From positions 1 through 11,116 of the forward strand of contig CALCDT010000289.1 of the NCBI GenBank assembly GCA_937900425.1: 11,116 nucleotides of DNA, written 5' to 3'. This DNA is from an uncultured Alphaproteobacteria bacterium. Lineage in GTDB: Bacteria; Pseudomonadota; Alphaproteobacteria; Rhizobiales; Pleomorphomonadaceae. A model generated the notes under the pieces. That model searched no databases and had not been told where the DNA came from. It worked only from the letters and a program-made list of their open reading frames with translations. Of the stretch, positions 1-5,877 are shown piece after piece (within the stretch, counting starts at the first letter, position 1; the number at the start of each line of letters is the position of its first letter). Position numbers and translations under genes: made by a program.

Positions 1-250
1 CGCCCTCGCCCCGCGGGTCGCGGCCGGCCCCGGCGGGCTCGGCGGCGCCACGCCCCGGCTCCACGTCTCCGGCTGCGCCAAGGGCTGCGCCCATCCGCGC
101 GCAGCGCCCTTGACCCTCGTCGGCCGCGACGGCGCCTTCGACCTTGTGCGGAACGGCGCGCCTTGGGATTTGCCGCAGGCCCGCGGGCTTGCTATCGACG
201 ACGCACGCGCCCTCGCCGCGAGGCTCGCGCACCCGGAAGACCGATCATGA
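1..250 (+). CDS. cobG: Precorrin-3B synthase, C-terminal fragment (CobG)
   Basis: The open frame enters from the left edge (first whole codon at base 2) and gives the last 82 residues before a TGA at 248-250. It contains the motif SGCAKGCAHP near fragment residues 23-32. Its two cysteines (fragment residues 25 and 29) match the C-x3-C that, in the sulfite/nitrite reductase-like family, ligates the 4Fe-4S cluster next to siroheme. CobG is the oxygen-dependent enzyme that hydroxylates precorrin-3A and forms the gamma-lactone of precorrin-3B, so its presence marks the aerobic B12 route. The stop overlaps the cobH start as ATGA, consistent with translational coupling. The N-terminal part and the promoter lie outside the window. 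The identity rests on the Cys motif plus the perfect cobG-cobH-cobI-cobJ context. Confidence 0.88.
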   Translation, partial: ALAPRVAAGPGGLGGATPRLHVSGCAKGCAHPRAAPLTLVGRDGAFDLVRNGAPWDLPQARGLAIDDARALAARLAHPEDRS

Positions 251-894
251 CCGCCCACCAGCCGGCGACCCGCGAGACCTACGAGCGCGACGGCGCCGCG
301 ATCTACCGACGCTCCTTCGCCATCATCCGCGCCGAGGCGGAGCTCTCCCGCTTCTCGAAGGACGAGGAGCGCGTCGCCGTGCGCATGATCCACGCCTGCG
401 GCATGGTCGACCTCGCCGCCGACATCGTCTTCTCCGAAGGGGCCGTCGCCGCCGGCATCGCCGCGCTCGCCGCCGGCGCCCCGATCCTGTGCGACGCCAA
501 GATGGTGGCGAACGGCGTCACCCGCGCCCGCCTGCCCGCGGACAACGCCGTGATCTGCACCCTCGACGACCCCCGCGTCCCCGCCCTCGCCGCCGACCTC
601 GGCACCACCCGCACCGCCGCGGCGATGGAGCTCTGGCGCGAGCACCTGCCGGGCGCCGTCGTCGCCATCGGCAACGCGCCGACCGCCCTCTTCCGCCTGC
701 TCGAACTCATCGACGAGGGCGTCGCCCCGCCGGCCGCGGTGATCGGCATGCCGGTCGGCTTCGTCGGCGCGGCGGAATCGAAGGAGGCGCTGCTCGCCGA
801 CGGCCGGCTGCCGGCACTGATCGTGCGCGGACGCAAGGGCGGCAGCGCCATGACCGCGGCGGCGATCAACGCCCTCGCCAGCGAGCGGGAGTGA
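247..894 (+). CDS. cobH: Precorrin-8X methylmutase CobH
   Basis: This 215-residue protein has the usual length of CobH/CbiC, which moves the C11 methyl group to C12 to give hydrogenobyrinate. The segment MIHACGM at residues 47-53 carries the conserved catalytic histidine (H49 here, equivalent to the His studied in the Pseudomonas denitrificans enzyme). Other family blocks are GAPILCDAKMVANGV, VAIGNAPTALFRL, the VIGMPVGFVGAAESK segment and a closing RGRKGGSAMTAAAINAL. The ATG at 247 is preferred over an in-frame ATG at 163: it overlaps the cobG stop as ATGA and gives the family's normal N-terminus, whereas the longer form would run inside cobG. cobI begins 4 nt after its stop. Confidence 0.95.
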   Translation: MTAHQPATRETYERDGAAIYRRSFAIIRAEAELSRFSKDEERVAVRMIHACGMVDLAADIVFSEGAVAAGIAALAAGAPILCDAKMVANGVTRARLPADNAVICTLDDPRVPALAADLGTTRTAAAMELWREHLPGAVVAIGNAPTALFRLLELIDEGVAPPAAVIGMPVGFVGAAESKEALLADGRLPALIVRGRKGGSAMTAAAINALASERE

Positions 895-898
895 AGCG

Positions 899-1669
899 AT
901 GCTGGACCTGCCCCGCCCCGCCCGCGACCCCGCCGCCGCCGTCCGCACCGGAACGCTCCACGGCGTCGGCCTCGGCCCGGGCGATCCCGAACTCATGACG
1001 GTGCGCGCGGTGCGCCTCGTCCAGGCCGCCCCGGTGATCGCCTATTTCGCCAAGGCCGGACGCCGCGGCAACGCCCGCGCCATCGTCGATCCCTGGGTGA
1101 CGCCCGGCACCGAGGAACTGATGCTGTCCTACCCGGTGACGACGGAGATCCACTTCGCGGAAGGCGCCTACGTCTCCGCCCTCGCCGGCTTCTACGAGGA
1201 GGCGGCCGAGCGGCTCGCCACCGTGCTCGCCGCCGGCCGGGACGTCGCCCTGATCTGCGAGGGCGACCCGATGTTCTATGGCTCCTTCATGCATCTCTTC
1301 ACGCGATTGAGGGACCGTTTCACCGTGTCGATCACCGCCGGCGTTTCCGGCATGTCGGGCTGCTGGGCCTCGGCCGGCCAGCCCATGACCTGGGGCGACG
1401 ACGTGCTCACCGTGCTGCCCGGCACCCTTGCCGAGGACGACCTCGCCCGCCGGCTCGCCGGCACCGACGCCGCGGTGATCATGAAGCTCGGCCGCAACCT
1501 GCCGAAGGTGCGCCGGGCGCTCGCCGCCGCCGGTCTCCTCGACCGCGCCATCTATGTCGAGCGCGGCACCATGGCCGGGGAGAGGATCGAGCCGCTCGCC
1601 GGCAAGGCCGACGACGAGGCGCCCTATTTTTCGATGATCCTCGTCCCCGGCGAGGGCCGCCGCCCGTGA
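899..1669 (+). CDS. cobI: Precorrin-2 C20-methyltransferase CobI
   Basis: CobI is a 256-residue SAM-dependent tetrapyrrole methylase that adds a methyl group at C20 of precorrin-2 to make precorrin-3A, the substrate of CobG. Residues 22-34 (GVGLGPGDPELMT) are the glycine-rich first signature of the family. Residues 120-132 (CEGDPMFYGSFMH) form the second, where the SAM pocket lies. GRNLPKVRRAL (198-208) and YVERGTM (219-225) are typical of the C20 methylase. A GGGAG at 887-891 lies 7 nt before the ATG. The first 18 residues or so precede the conserved core, so a shorter start is conceivable but none has a better ribosome site. The stop overlaps the cobJ start. Confidence 0.95.
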   Translation: MLDLPRPARDPAAAVRTGTLHGVGLGPGDPELMTVRAVRLVQAAPVIAYFAKAGRRGNARAIVDPWVTPGTEELMLSYPVTTEIHFAEGAYVSALAGFYEEAAERLATVLAAGRDVALICEGDPMFYGSFMHLFTRLRDRFTVSITAGVSGMSGCWASAGQPMTWGDDVLTVLPGTLAEDDLARRLAGTDAAVIMKLGRNLPKVRRALAAAGLLDRAIYVERGTMAGERIEPLAGKADDEAPYFSMILVPGEGRRP

Positions 1670-2502
1670 GCGCCGCCCCGACCGAGCCGAAGACCGCCAC
1701 CGGCACGCCGCCCGAAGCCGAAATGCCTGGGGCCGGCCCGGCGCCCGCCGGACGCCTCGCCGTCGTCGGCCTCGGCCCCGGCCCCGACGCCTGGCTGACC
1801 GGCGAGGCCGCAGACGAGATCGCCGCCGCCACCGACCTCGTCGGCTATCTCCCCTACGTCGCCCGCTGCCCCGAACGCCCAGGCCAGGTCCGCCACGCCA
1901 GCGACAACCGCGTCGAGATCAACCGCGCCCGGCAGGCCATCGCCCTCGCCCGCGCCGGCCGCCGCGTCGCCGTCGTCTCCGGCGGCGATCCCGGCGTCTT
2001 CGCCATGGCCGCCGCCGTGGTCGAGGCGATCGGGACCGATCCGCAGCCCGCCGATTACGACTTCGCCGTCCTGCCCGGCGTCTCGGCGATGCAGGCCGCC
2101 GCCGCCCGGCTCGGCGCCGCCCTCGGCGGCGACTTCTGCGCGATCTCGCTGTCCGACAACCTCAAGCCCTGGAGCGTCGTCGAGAAGCGGCTCGTCGCCG
2201 CCGCCACCGGCGACTTCGCCATGGCCTTCTACAATCCGGCCTCGAAAGCCCGGCCCGACGGCATCCACGCCGCCTTCGCCGTCCTGCGCCGTCTCAAGGC
2301 CGGCACCACGCCGGTCGCCTTCGCCCGCGCCGTCGGCCGGCCCGACGAGGCGATGGTCGTCACCACCCTCGCCGAGGCCGAACCCGCCCGAGCCGACATG
2401 GCGACCCTCGTCCTCGTCGGCTCCTCGCAGACGCGACTGGTGACCGGCCCGGGCGGCCGCACGCTGTTGCTGACGCCGCGGTCGGTGGAGGCGGAGCGAT
2501 GA
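1666..2502 (+). CDS. cobJ: Precorrin-3B C17-methyltransferase CobJ
   Basis: CobJ, 278 residues, methylates C17 of precorrin-3B and drives ring contraction, giving precorrin-4. Visible blocks are VVGLGPG (33-39), VVSGGDPG (103-110), LPGVSAMQAAAARLG (136-150), FCAISLSDNLKPW (157-169) and FYNPAS (188-193), the usual order for CobJ/CbiH. The chosen start is a GTG at 1666, which overlaps the cobI stop as GTGA with a GAGGG upstream. The first 29 residues are a proline/alanine-rich, poorly conserved tail. An in-frame ATG at 1723 (residue 20) is the main alternative start. The stop at 2500-2502 overlaps an ATG at 2499, but no recognisable cob gene follows there; the next one, cobL, begins at 2744. 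Confidence 0.94.
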   Translation: MSAAPTEPKTATGTPPEAEMPGAGPAPAGRLAVVGLGPGPDAWLTGEAADEIAAATDLVGYLPYVARCPERPGQVRHASDNRVEINRARQAIALARAGRRVAVVSGGDPGVFAMAAAVVEAIGTDPQPADYDFAVLPGVSAMQAAAARLGAALGGDFCAISLSDNLKPWSVVEKRLVAAATGDFAMAFYNPASKARPDGIHAAFAVLRRLKAGTTPVAFARAVGRPDEAMVVTTLAEAEPARADMATLVLVGSSQTRLVTGPGGRTLLLTPRSVEAER

Positions 2503-2547
2503 CGGACGGGCCTCGTTTCGTGCCTCGCCGCGACGCCGGGGCTTTTC

Positions 2548-2595
2548 CCTCGTCCTTCGAGATGCGTCGCGGACGCGACGCTCCTCAGGATGAGG
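2548..2595 (+). repeat. Palindromic intergenic repeat, unit A
   Basis: A 48-bp imperfect palindrome. The outer arms are CCTCGTCCTTCGAGA (2548-2562) and TCCTCAGGATGAGG (2582-2595). The core is a perfect 8-bp stem GCGTCGCG (2564-2571) and CGCGACGC (2574-2581). Both outer arms recur exactly, in reverse complement, in unit B at 2672-2715, while the stem sequence differs. Elements starting with CCTCATCCTGAGGAG are familiar between genes in rhizobial-type genomes; that assignment is from memory, not a search. Confidence 0.8.
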
Positions 2596-2671
2596 CAAAA
2601 AGCCGAGGCTTCACCGGGACGCGTGCCTCTCTTCTCCGCTCCAGCGGCGTCACCGACCACCCTCCCGAAGG

Positions 2672-2715
2672 CCTCATCCTGAGGAGGCCCGCAAGGGCCG
2701 TCTCGAAGGACGAGG
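2672..2715 (-). repeat. Palindromic intergenic repeat, unit B (inverted to unit A)
   Basis: A 44-bp unit in the opposite orientation to unit A. Its arms CCTCATCCTGAGGA (2672-2685) and TCTCGAAGGACGAGG (2701-2715) are exact reverse complements of unit A's 14- and 15-nt arms. Its own core is GGCCC (2686-2690), a GCAA loop and GGGCC (2695-2699), which as RNA would be a stem capped by a GNRA-type tetraloop. It ends about 20 nt before the cobL ribosome-binding site (GGAG, 2735-2738). Confidence 0.8.
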
Positions 2716-2743
2716 CCGGGCGCAAGACCGCTTCGGAGATCGC

Positions 2744-3967
2744 ATGACCGATGCCGCCGCCCCCGGCCGCTGGCTCGGCCTCGTCGGCCTCGGCGAAGAC
2801 GGCCTCGACGGCCTCTCGCCCCTCGCCCGCGACCTCCTCGGCAAGGCCGAACTCGTCGTCGGCGGCGCCCGCCACCTCGCCCTCCTCGGCGAAACGAAGG
2901 CCGAGACGCTGGCCTGGCCCTCGCCGCTCGCCCACGCTTTCCCGCGGATCTGGCAGCGGCGCGGCCGCCCCGTCGTGGTGCTCGCCTCGGGCGATCCCTT
3001 CTTCCACGGCGTCGGCTCGCTGATCACCGCCCAGATCGACCCGAAGGAGATCGTCGCGATCCCGGCGCCCTCGGCCTATGCGCTCGCCGCCGCCCGGCTC
3101 GGCTGGGCCGGGCAGGACGTCGTCCGCCTCTCGCTGCACGGACGCGCGCTCGAACGCATCCGGCCCCATCTCCACGACCGCGCCCGCCTGTTCGCTCTGT
3201 CCTGGGACGGCGAGACGCCGGCCCGCCTCGCCGGGCTGCTGACGCGCCACGGCTTCGGCGGCAGCCGCCTCGTCGTGCTGGAGCGGATGGGCGGCCAAGC
3301 CGAGCGGATCCGCGAGACCACCGCCGCCACCTTCGACCTCGAGGGGATCGACCCGCTCAACACTGTCGCGATCGAGGTCGTGGCCGGGCCGGGCGCCCGC
3401 ATCCTGCCCTTCACGCCGGGCCTCGCCGACGATCTCTTCGACCACGACGGCCAGATCACCAAGCGCGAGATCCGTGCGGTGACGCTCTCCGCCCTGGGCC
3501 CGCGCCGCGGCGAACTGCTCTGGGACGTCGGTGCCGGCTCCGGCTCGGTCGGCATCGAATGGATGCTGGCGGACCCGAGCCTGTCGGCGATCGCGGTGGA
3601 GGAGAAGGCGGAGCGCTGCGCCCGCATCCGGCAGAACGCCCTTTCCCTCGGCGTGCCGGACCTTCGCGTCGAGGAGGGCGCCGCCCCCTCCACCCTCGCC
3701 GGCCTGCCCGCCCCCGACGCCGTCTTCATCGGCGGCGGCGCGCCCGCGGTGCTGGAGGCGGCGATGACCGCCCTGAAGCCCGGCGGCCGCCTCGTCGTCA
3801 ACGCGGTGACGCTGGAGACCCAGAGCTTCCTCACCGTCTGCTTCCGCCGACACGGCGGCGACCTCGGCGAACTCGCCGTCGCCCGCGCCGCGCCGGTCGG
3901 CGGCTTCACCGCGATGAAGCCGGCGATGCGGGTGGTGCAGTGGCGCTGGGAGAAGAGCCGTGAGTAA
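2744..3967 (+). CDS. cobL: Precorrin-6Y C5,15-methyltransferase (decarboxylating) CobL
   Basis: CobL, 407 residues, is the fused two-domain enzyme that methylates C5 and C15 of precorrin-6B (dihydro-precorrin-6) and removes the C12 acetate carboxyl, giving precorrin-8X, the substrate of CobH. The N-terminal CbiE-like methylase spans about residues 9-220, with LVGLGEDG (13-20) and ASGDPFFHG (81-89). The CbiT-like domain begins around FDHDGQITKREIRA (232-245) and carries the SAM motif DVGAGSGSVGIEW (261-273) and later IGGGAPAVLEAA. The length matches full fused CobL. A GGAG at 2735-2738 sits 5 nt before the ATG, so it can be translated without read-through from cobJ. It is separated from cobJ by repeats rather than by cobK. 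Confidence 0.95.
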   Translation: MTDAAAPGRWLGLVGLGEDGLDGLSPLARDLLGKAELVVGGARHLALLGETKAETLAWPSPLAHAFPRIWQRRGRPVVVLASGDPFFHGVGSLITAQIDPKEIVAIPAPSAYALAAARLGWAGQDVVRLSLHGRALERIRPHLHDRARLFALSWDGETPARLAGLLTRHGFGGSRLVVLERMGGQAERIRETTAATFDLEGIDPLNTVAIEVVAGPGARILPFTPGLADDLFDHDGQITKREIRAVTLSALGPRRGELLWDVGAGSGSVGIEWMLADPSLSAIAVEEKAERCARIRQNALSLGVPDLRVEEGAAPSTLAGLPAPDAVFIGGGAPAVLEAAMTALKPGGRLVVNAVTLETQSFLTVCFRRHGGDLGELAVARAAPVGGFTAMKPAMRVVQWRWEKSRE

Positions 3968-4036
3968 GGAGGGCCTCGCCCGGGGTGCGGGCGCGGCGTT
4001 GCCCGCGCGCGCGCCGACGACACCGCACCGCCGCAG

Positions 4037-4083
4037 CCCCTCATCCGGCCCTTCGGGCCACCTTCTCCCCGAAGGGGAGACGG
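4037..4083 (+). repeat. Palindromic repeat, unit C (left arm of composite element)
   Basis: The unit starts CCCCTCATCC, then has a hairpin GGCCC-TTC-GGGCC (4047-4059), then a second hairpin TCTCCCC-GAA-GGGGAGA (4064-4080). The first 34 nt (4037-4070) recur exactly as reverse complement at 4208-4241. This type (CCCTCATCCGGCC, then CCTTCTCCCC) is familiar as an intergenic repeat in rhizobial-type genomes; that is recollection, not a search. Confidence 0.82.
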
Positions 4084-4155
4084 GAGGAGGCCCTGGCTGG
4101 GCTCGTGCCACCCGGAGGCGCCGCAAAAGCCCCGTCGATGGAAGGCTCGACCATG

Positions 4156-4179
4156 TCGGCATCTCCGTCAGGATGCCGA
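4156..4179. repeat. Central hairpin of composite element
   Basis: TCGGCATC (4156-4163) and GATGCCGA (4172-4179) form a perfect 8-bp stem around an 8-nt loop, lying between inverted units C and D. Together the three stems make 4037-4242 a mosaic palindromic element rather than two unrelated repeats. Confidence 0.6.
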
Positions 4180-4194
4180 TCTCGCCGGTCGCAC

Positions 4195-4242
4195 CCTTCT
4201 CCCCCGCGGGGAGAAGGTGGCCCGAAGGGCCGGATGAGGGGG
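4195..4242 (-). repeat. Palindromic repeat, unit D (right arm, inverted to unit C)
   Basis: The unit opens with a perfect 10-bp stem CCTTCTCCCC (4195-4204), CGC loop, GGGGAGAAGG (4208-4217). It continues with GGCCC-GAA-GGGCC (4219-4231) and ends GGATGAGGGG. Bases 4208-4241 are the exact reverse complement of unit C. The tip of the first stem differs between C (GAA loop) and D (CGC loop). Confidence 0.82.
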
Positions 4243-4324
4243 ACGACCTCTCCGCGTCCGCCGCCGCGAGCGACGCCACCCCCGCCGACCCCGCCGCCCG
4301 AACCCGCACGCCCCGGAGACGACC

Positions 4325-5128
4325 ATGACCCCGCCGCGCCGCCGATGGGCCGAGATGCGCGCCCCCGATTTCCTCTCGCCCGAAACGGCGTCGTGGATCG
4401 CGGTACTGCCCGTCGCCGCCGTCGAGCAGCACGGCCCGCACCTGCCGCTCTCCACCGACACCACCATCGCGGAAGGGCAGGTCGCCCGGGTGATCGAGCT
4501 GCTGCCGGAGGAGCTGCCGGCGGTGTTCCTGCCGGTGCAGACGGTCGGCAAATCCGACGAGCATATCCTCTCGCCCGGCACCCTCACCCTCGACTGGGAT
4601 ACGGTGACGAGGGTCTGGATCGAGATCGGCGACGCCGTCGCCCGGGCCGGGTTGAAGAAACTGGTGATCGTCACCTCGCACGGCGGCAACGTGCCGATCA
4701 TGGACATCGTCGCGCGCGAACTGCGCCGGCGCCACGGCATGCTGGCGGTGGCGACGAGCTGGCTGCGCTTCGGCCAGCCGGATGGGCTCTATCCGCAAGG
4801 GGAGCGCGCCTACGGCATCCACGGCGGCGACATCGAGACCTCGCTGATGCTGCATCTCGCACCGGATCTCGTCGACATGGGCGCCGCCAGCGACTTCCGC
4901 ACGCTGCAGCTCGAGCTTCTGGAGAGCGCGAAGCACCTGCGCGCCCACGGGCCGGCGCAGTTCGGCTGGATGATGCAGGATCTCAACGCCGACGGCGCCG
5001 CCGGCAACGCCGCCGCTGCGACGGCGGAGAAGGGCCGCGCCTCGCTCGACCACGCCGCGCGCGGCTTCGTCGAGCTTCTCGCCGACGTTCACGCCTTTCC
5101 GATGGAAAGGCTGGCGGGGCGCCGCTGA
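4325..5128 (+). CDS. Creatininase-family amidohydrolase
   Basis: A 267-residue protein of the creatininase fold, a metal-dependent family that includes creatinine amidohydrolase, the riboflavin/F420-pathway formamide hydrolase ArfB and the mycofactocin peptidase MftE. Metal-site residues fall where expected: E34 and H36 in VEQHGPHLPLSTD, D45 at the end of that motif, H119 in SHGGN, and E171 in HGGDIETS. The substrate cannot be read from the sequence, and neither creatinine nor a peptide is implied by the neighbours. It follows cobL in the same direction with its own GGAG (4315-4318, 6 nt before ATG), so co-transcription with the cob genes is likely. A role in corrinoid side-chain or precursor amide hydrolysis is speculation. 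Family assignment is firm, function open. Confidence 0.88.
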   Translation: MTPPRRRWAEMRAPDFLSPETASWIAVLPVAAVEQHGPHLPLSTDTTIAEGQVARVIELLPEELPAVFLPVQTVGKSDEHILSPGTLTLDWDTVTRVWIEIGDAVARAGLKKLVIVTSHGGNVPIMDIVARELRRRHGMLAVATSWLRFGQPDGLYPQGERAYGIHGGDIETSLMLHLAPDLVDMGAASDFRTLQLELLESAKHLRAHGPAQFGWMMQDLNADGAAGNAAAATAEKGRASLDHAARGFVELLADVHAFPMERLAGRR

Positions 5129-5199
5129 CGTCGGCGCTGACGGGACATGCGGAGGATCACAGAGGCGCCAGCCTCACCGGCGGGCCGGACCGATGCCGG

Positions 5200-5556
5200 T
5201 CAGCCGGCCACCTTGCGCGACAGCCGGCGGGCGTTGGCCCGGACCCGGCGCGAGATCGGCCGGAACGCCTTGCCGAGCGCCCGCTGGTGGCCGTCGGCAT
5301 AGCGCATCGGGTCGAAGCTGCCGCTGCCGATCGCCGCGCCGGCGCGGATGGCGGTGACCGCCATCGAGCCGTGATAGGCGATCATCCCCTCGACTGCCGC
5401 GGCCGCCTTCTCGGAGCCGGCGAGCCAGAGCTCCTGGCTGGCGGTGAGGGAGGAGCCGGCTTCCATCAGGATCGGCAACCGCGCCGCCACCACGAAGGGG
5501 GCGAGCATCATCGTCATGAAGATGTCGCCGCCGAGGGCCTCGAGAGTTCGGGACAT
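5200..5556 (-). CDS. Small alphaproteobacterial protein of unknown function
   Basis: This 118-residue protein is on the minus strand with a good ribosome site (GAAAGG about 6 nt before the ATG at 5556). The N-terminal third is hydrophobic (LGGDIFMTMMLAPFVVAARL) but contains internal charge and is not a clear transmembrane helix. The middle is helix-prone and alanine-rich with a SEKAAAAVEG segment. The C-terminus is strongly basic (RRVRANARRLSRK), which could bind nucleic acid or an acidic surface. The build loosely recalls small phasin-like or uncharacterised alphaproteobacterial proteins with SEK and a basic RRVRAN tail, but I cannot name a family. It is convergent with the creatininase-family gene (71 nt apart) and divergent from the exported protein at 5878. 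Confidence 0.7.
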   Translation of the reverse strand: MSRTLEALGGDIFMTMMLAPFVVAARLPILMEAGSSLTASQELWLAGSEKAAAAVEGMIAYHGSMAVTAIRAGAAIGSGSFDPMRYADGHQRALGKAFRPISRRVRANARRLSRKVAG

Positions 5557-5877
5557 GGTCGCCTTTCACCGGCGGGGACGATCGGGGATCGATCGGGAGG
5601 ACGCCGTCAGGGATTTGATAGACGCCATCGTGAAGAAAAGGTTCCCGTGACTGGAAAAGCAAGCTGGCCCTTCGTTTATCCCCAGCGGGCGACCCGCCAC
5701 GGACAGGGGGGAGGAACGGGGGAGCGGGACGGCCGCGCCGGATCGCCGCACTCGCCTAGCCCGGACGTCCCAAGAAGGGATCGCCAGAGCGGCATCGCGC
5801 CCCTTGCGGCGGGCGCCCCTGCCGTGGCAAAGGCTCGGCACGGCGCCGCGTCCCCTGTCGCGTCCGGAGGAAGACGA
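5557..5877. promoter_or_regulatory. Divergent intergenic region, presumed promoters
   Basis: These 321 nt separate two divergent genes, so both promoters should lie here. The stretch at about 5610-5690 is noticeably richer in A/T than its surroundings and is the best place for a minus-strand promoter, but I cannot assign a convincing -35/-10 pair. An 8-bp direct repeat CGATCGGG occurs at 5579-5586 and 5590-5597, close to the minus-strand start. The plus-strand gene has a perfect GGAGG at 5866-5870. I see no riboswitch, RNA gene or terminator. Confidence 0.35.

Larger units (their letters stand above)
2503..2743. other. cobJ-cobL gap filled by repeats; no cobK
   Basis: In many relatives with the aerobic pathway, precorrin-6A reductase (cobK) sits between cobJ and cobL, on one strand or the other. 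Here the 241 nt hold no reductase and no Rossmann-type sequence on either strand. Most of the space is a pair of inverted palindromic units (2548-2595 and 2672-2715) plus a small hairpin CCGCT-CC-AGCGG at 2636-2647. A frame of 82 codons (2499-2747) overlaps cobJ and cobL as ATGA at both ends, but its product is compositionally odd, is built largely from the repeats and resembles no protein family I know. I treat it as a non-coding gap. It may still let ribosomes travel from cobJ to cobL. Confidence 0.7.
3968..4324. other. 357-nt cobL-creatininase gap occupied by a repeat element
   Basis: I find no convincing gene on either strand. The central 206 nt (4037-4242) are a composite palindromic element. 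The flanks (3968-4036 and 4243-4324) are GC-rich with nothing recognisable except the GGAG (4315-4318) that serves the next gene. An open frame from a GTG at 3960 runs to 4328 and overlaps the next start as ATGA, but its product is a low-complexity Arg/Pro/Ala string read through the repeats, with no family resemblance. cobM, often next to cobL, is not here. Confidence 0.7.

Noticed and set aside
163..246. Upstream in-frame ATG for cobH
   Set aside because: It would place 28 extra residues inside cobG, and the ATGA-overlapping ATG at 247 gives the family's normal length.
1..250. Cobalamin riboswitch for the cob operon
   Set aside because: The operon's 5' end is outside the window, and I see no B12-box-like sequence in any gap inside it.
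2585..5092. An 835-codon open frame on the minus strand across cobL and the creatininase-family gene
   Set aside because: It is antisense to two well-recognised proteins. Its product is Arg/Gly/Ala/Glu-rich with no family features, as expected for a shadow frame in very GC-rich DNA.
5566..5628. A 20-codon minus-strand frame ending 9 nt before the 5556 start, possible leader peptide
   Set aside because: It has no ribosome site, and nothing in its composition suggests attenuation. The overlap of its stop with the downstream ribosome site may be chance.
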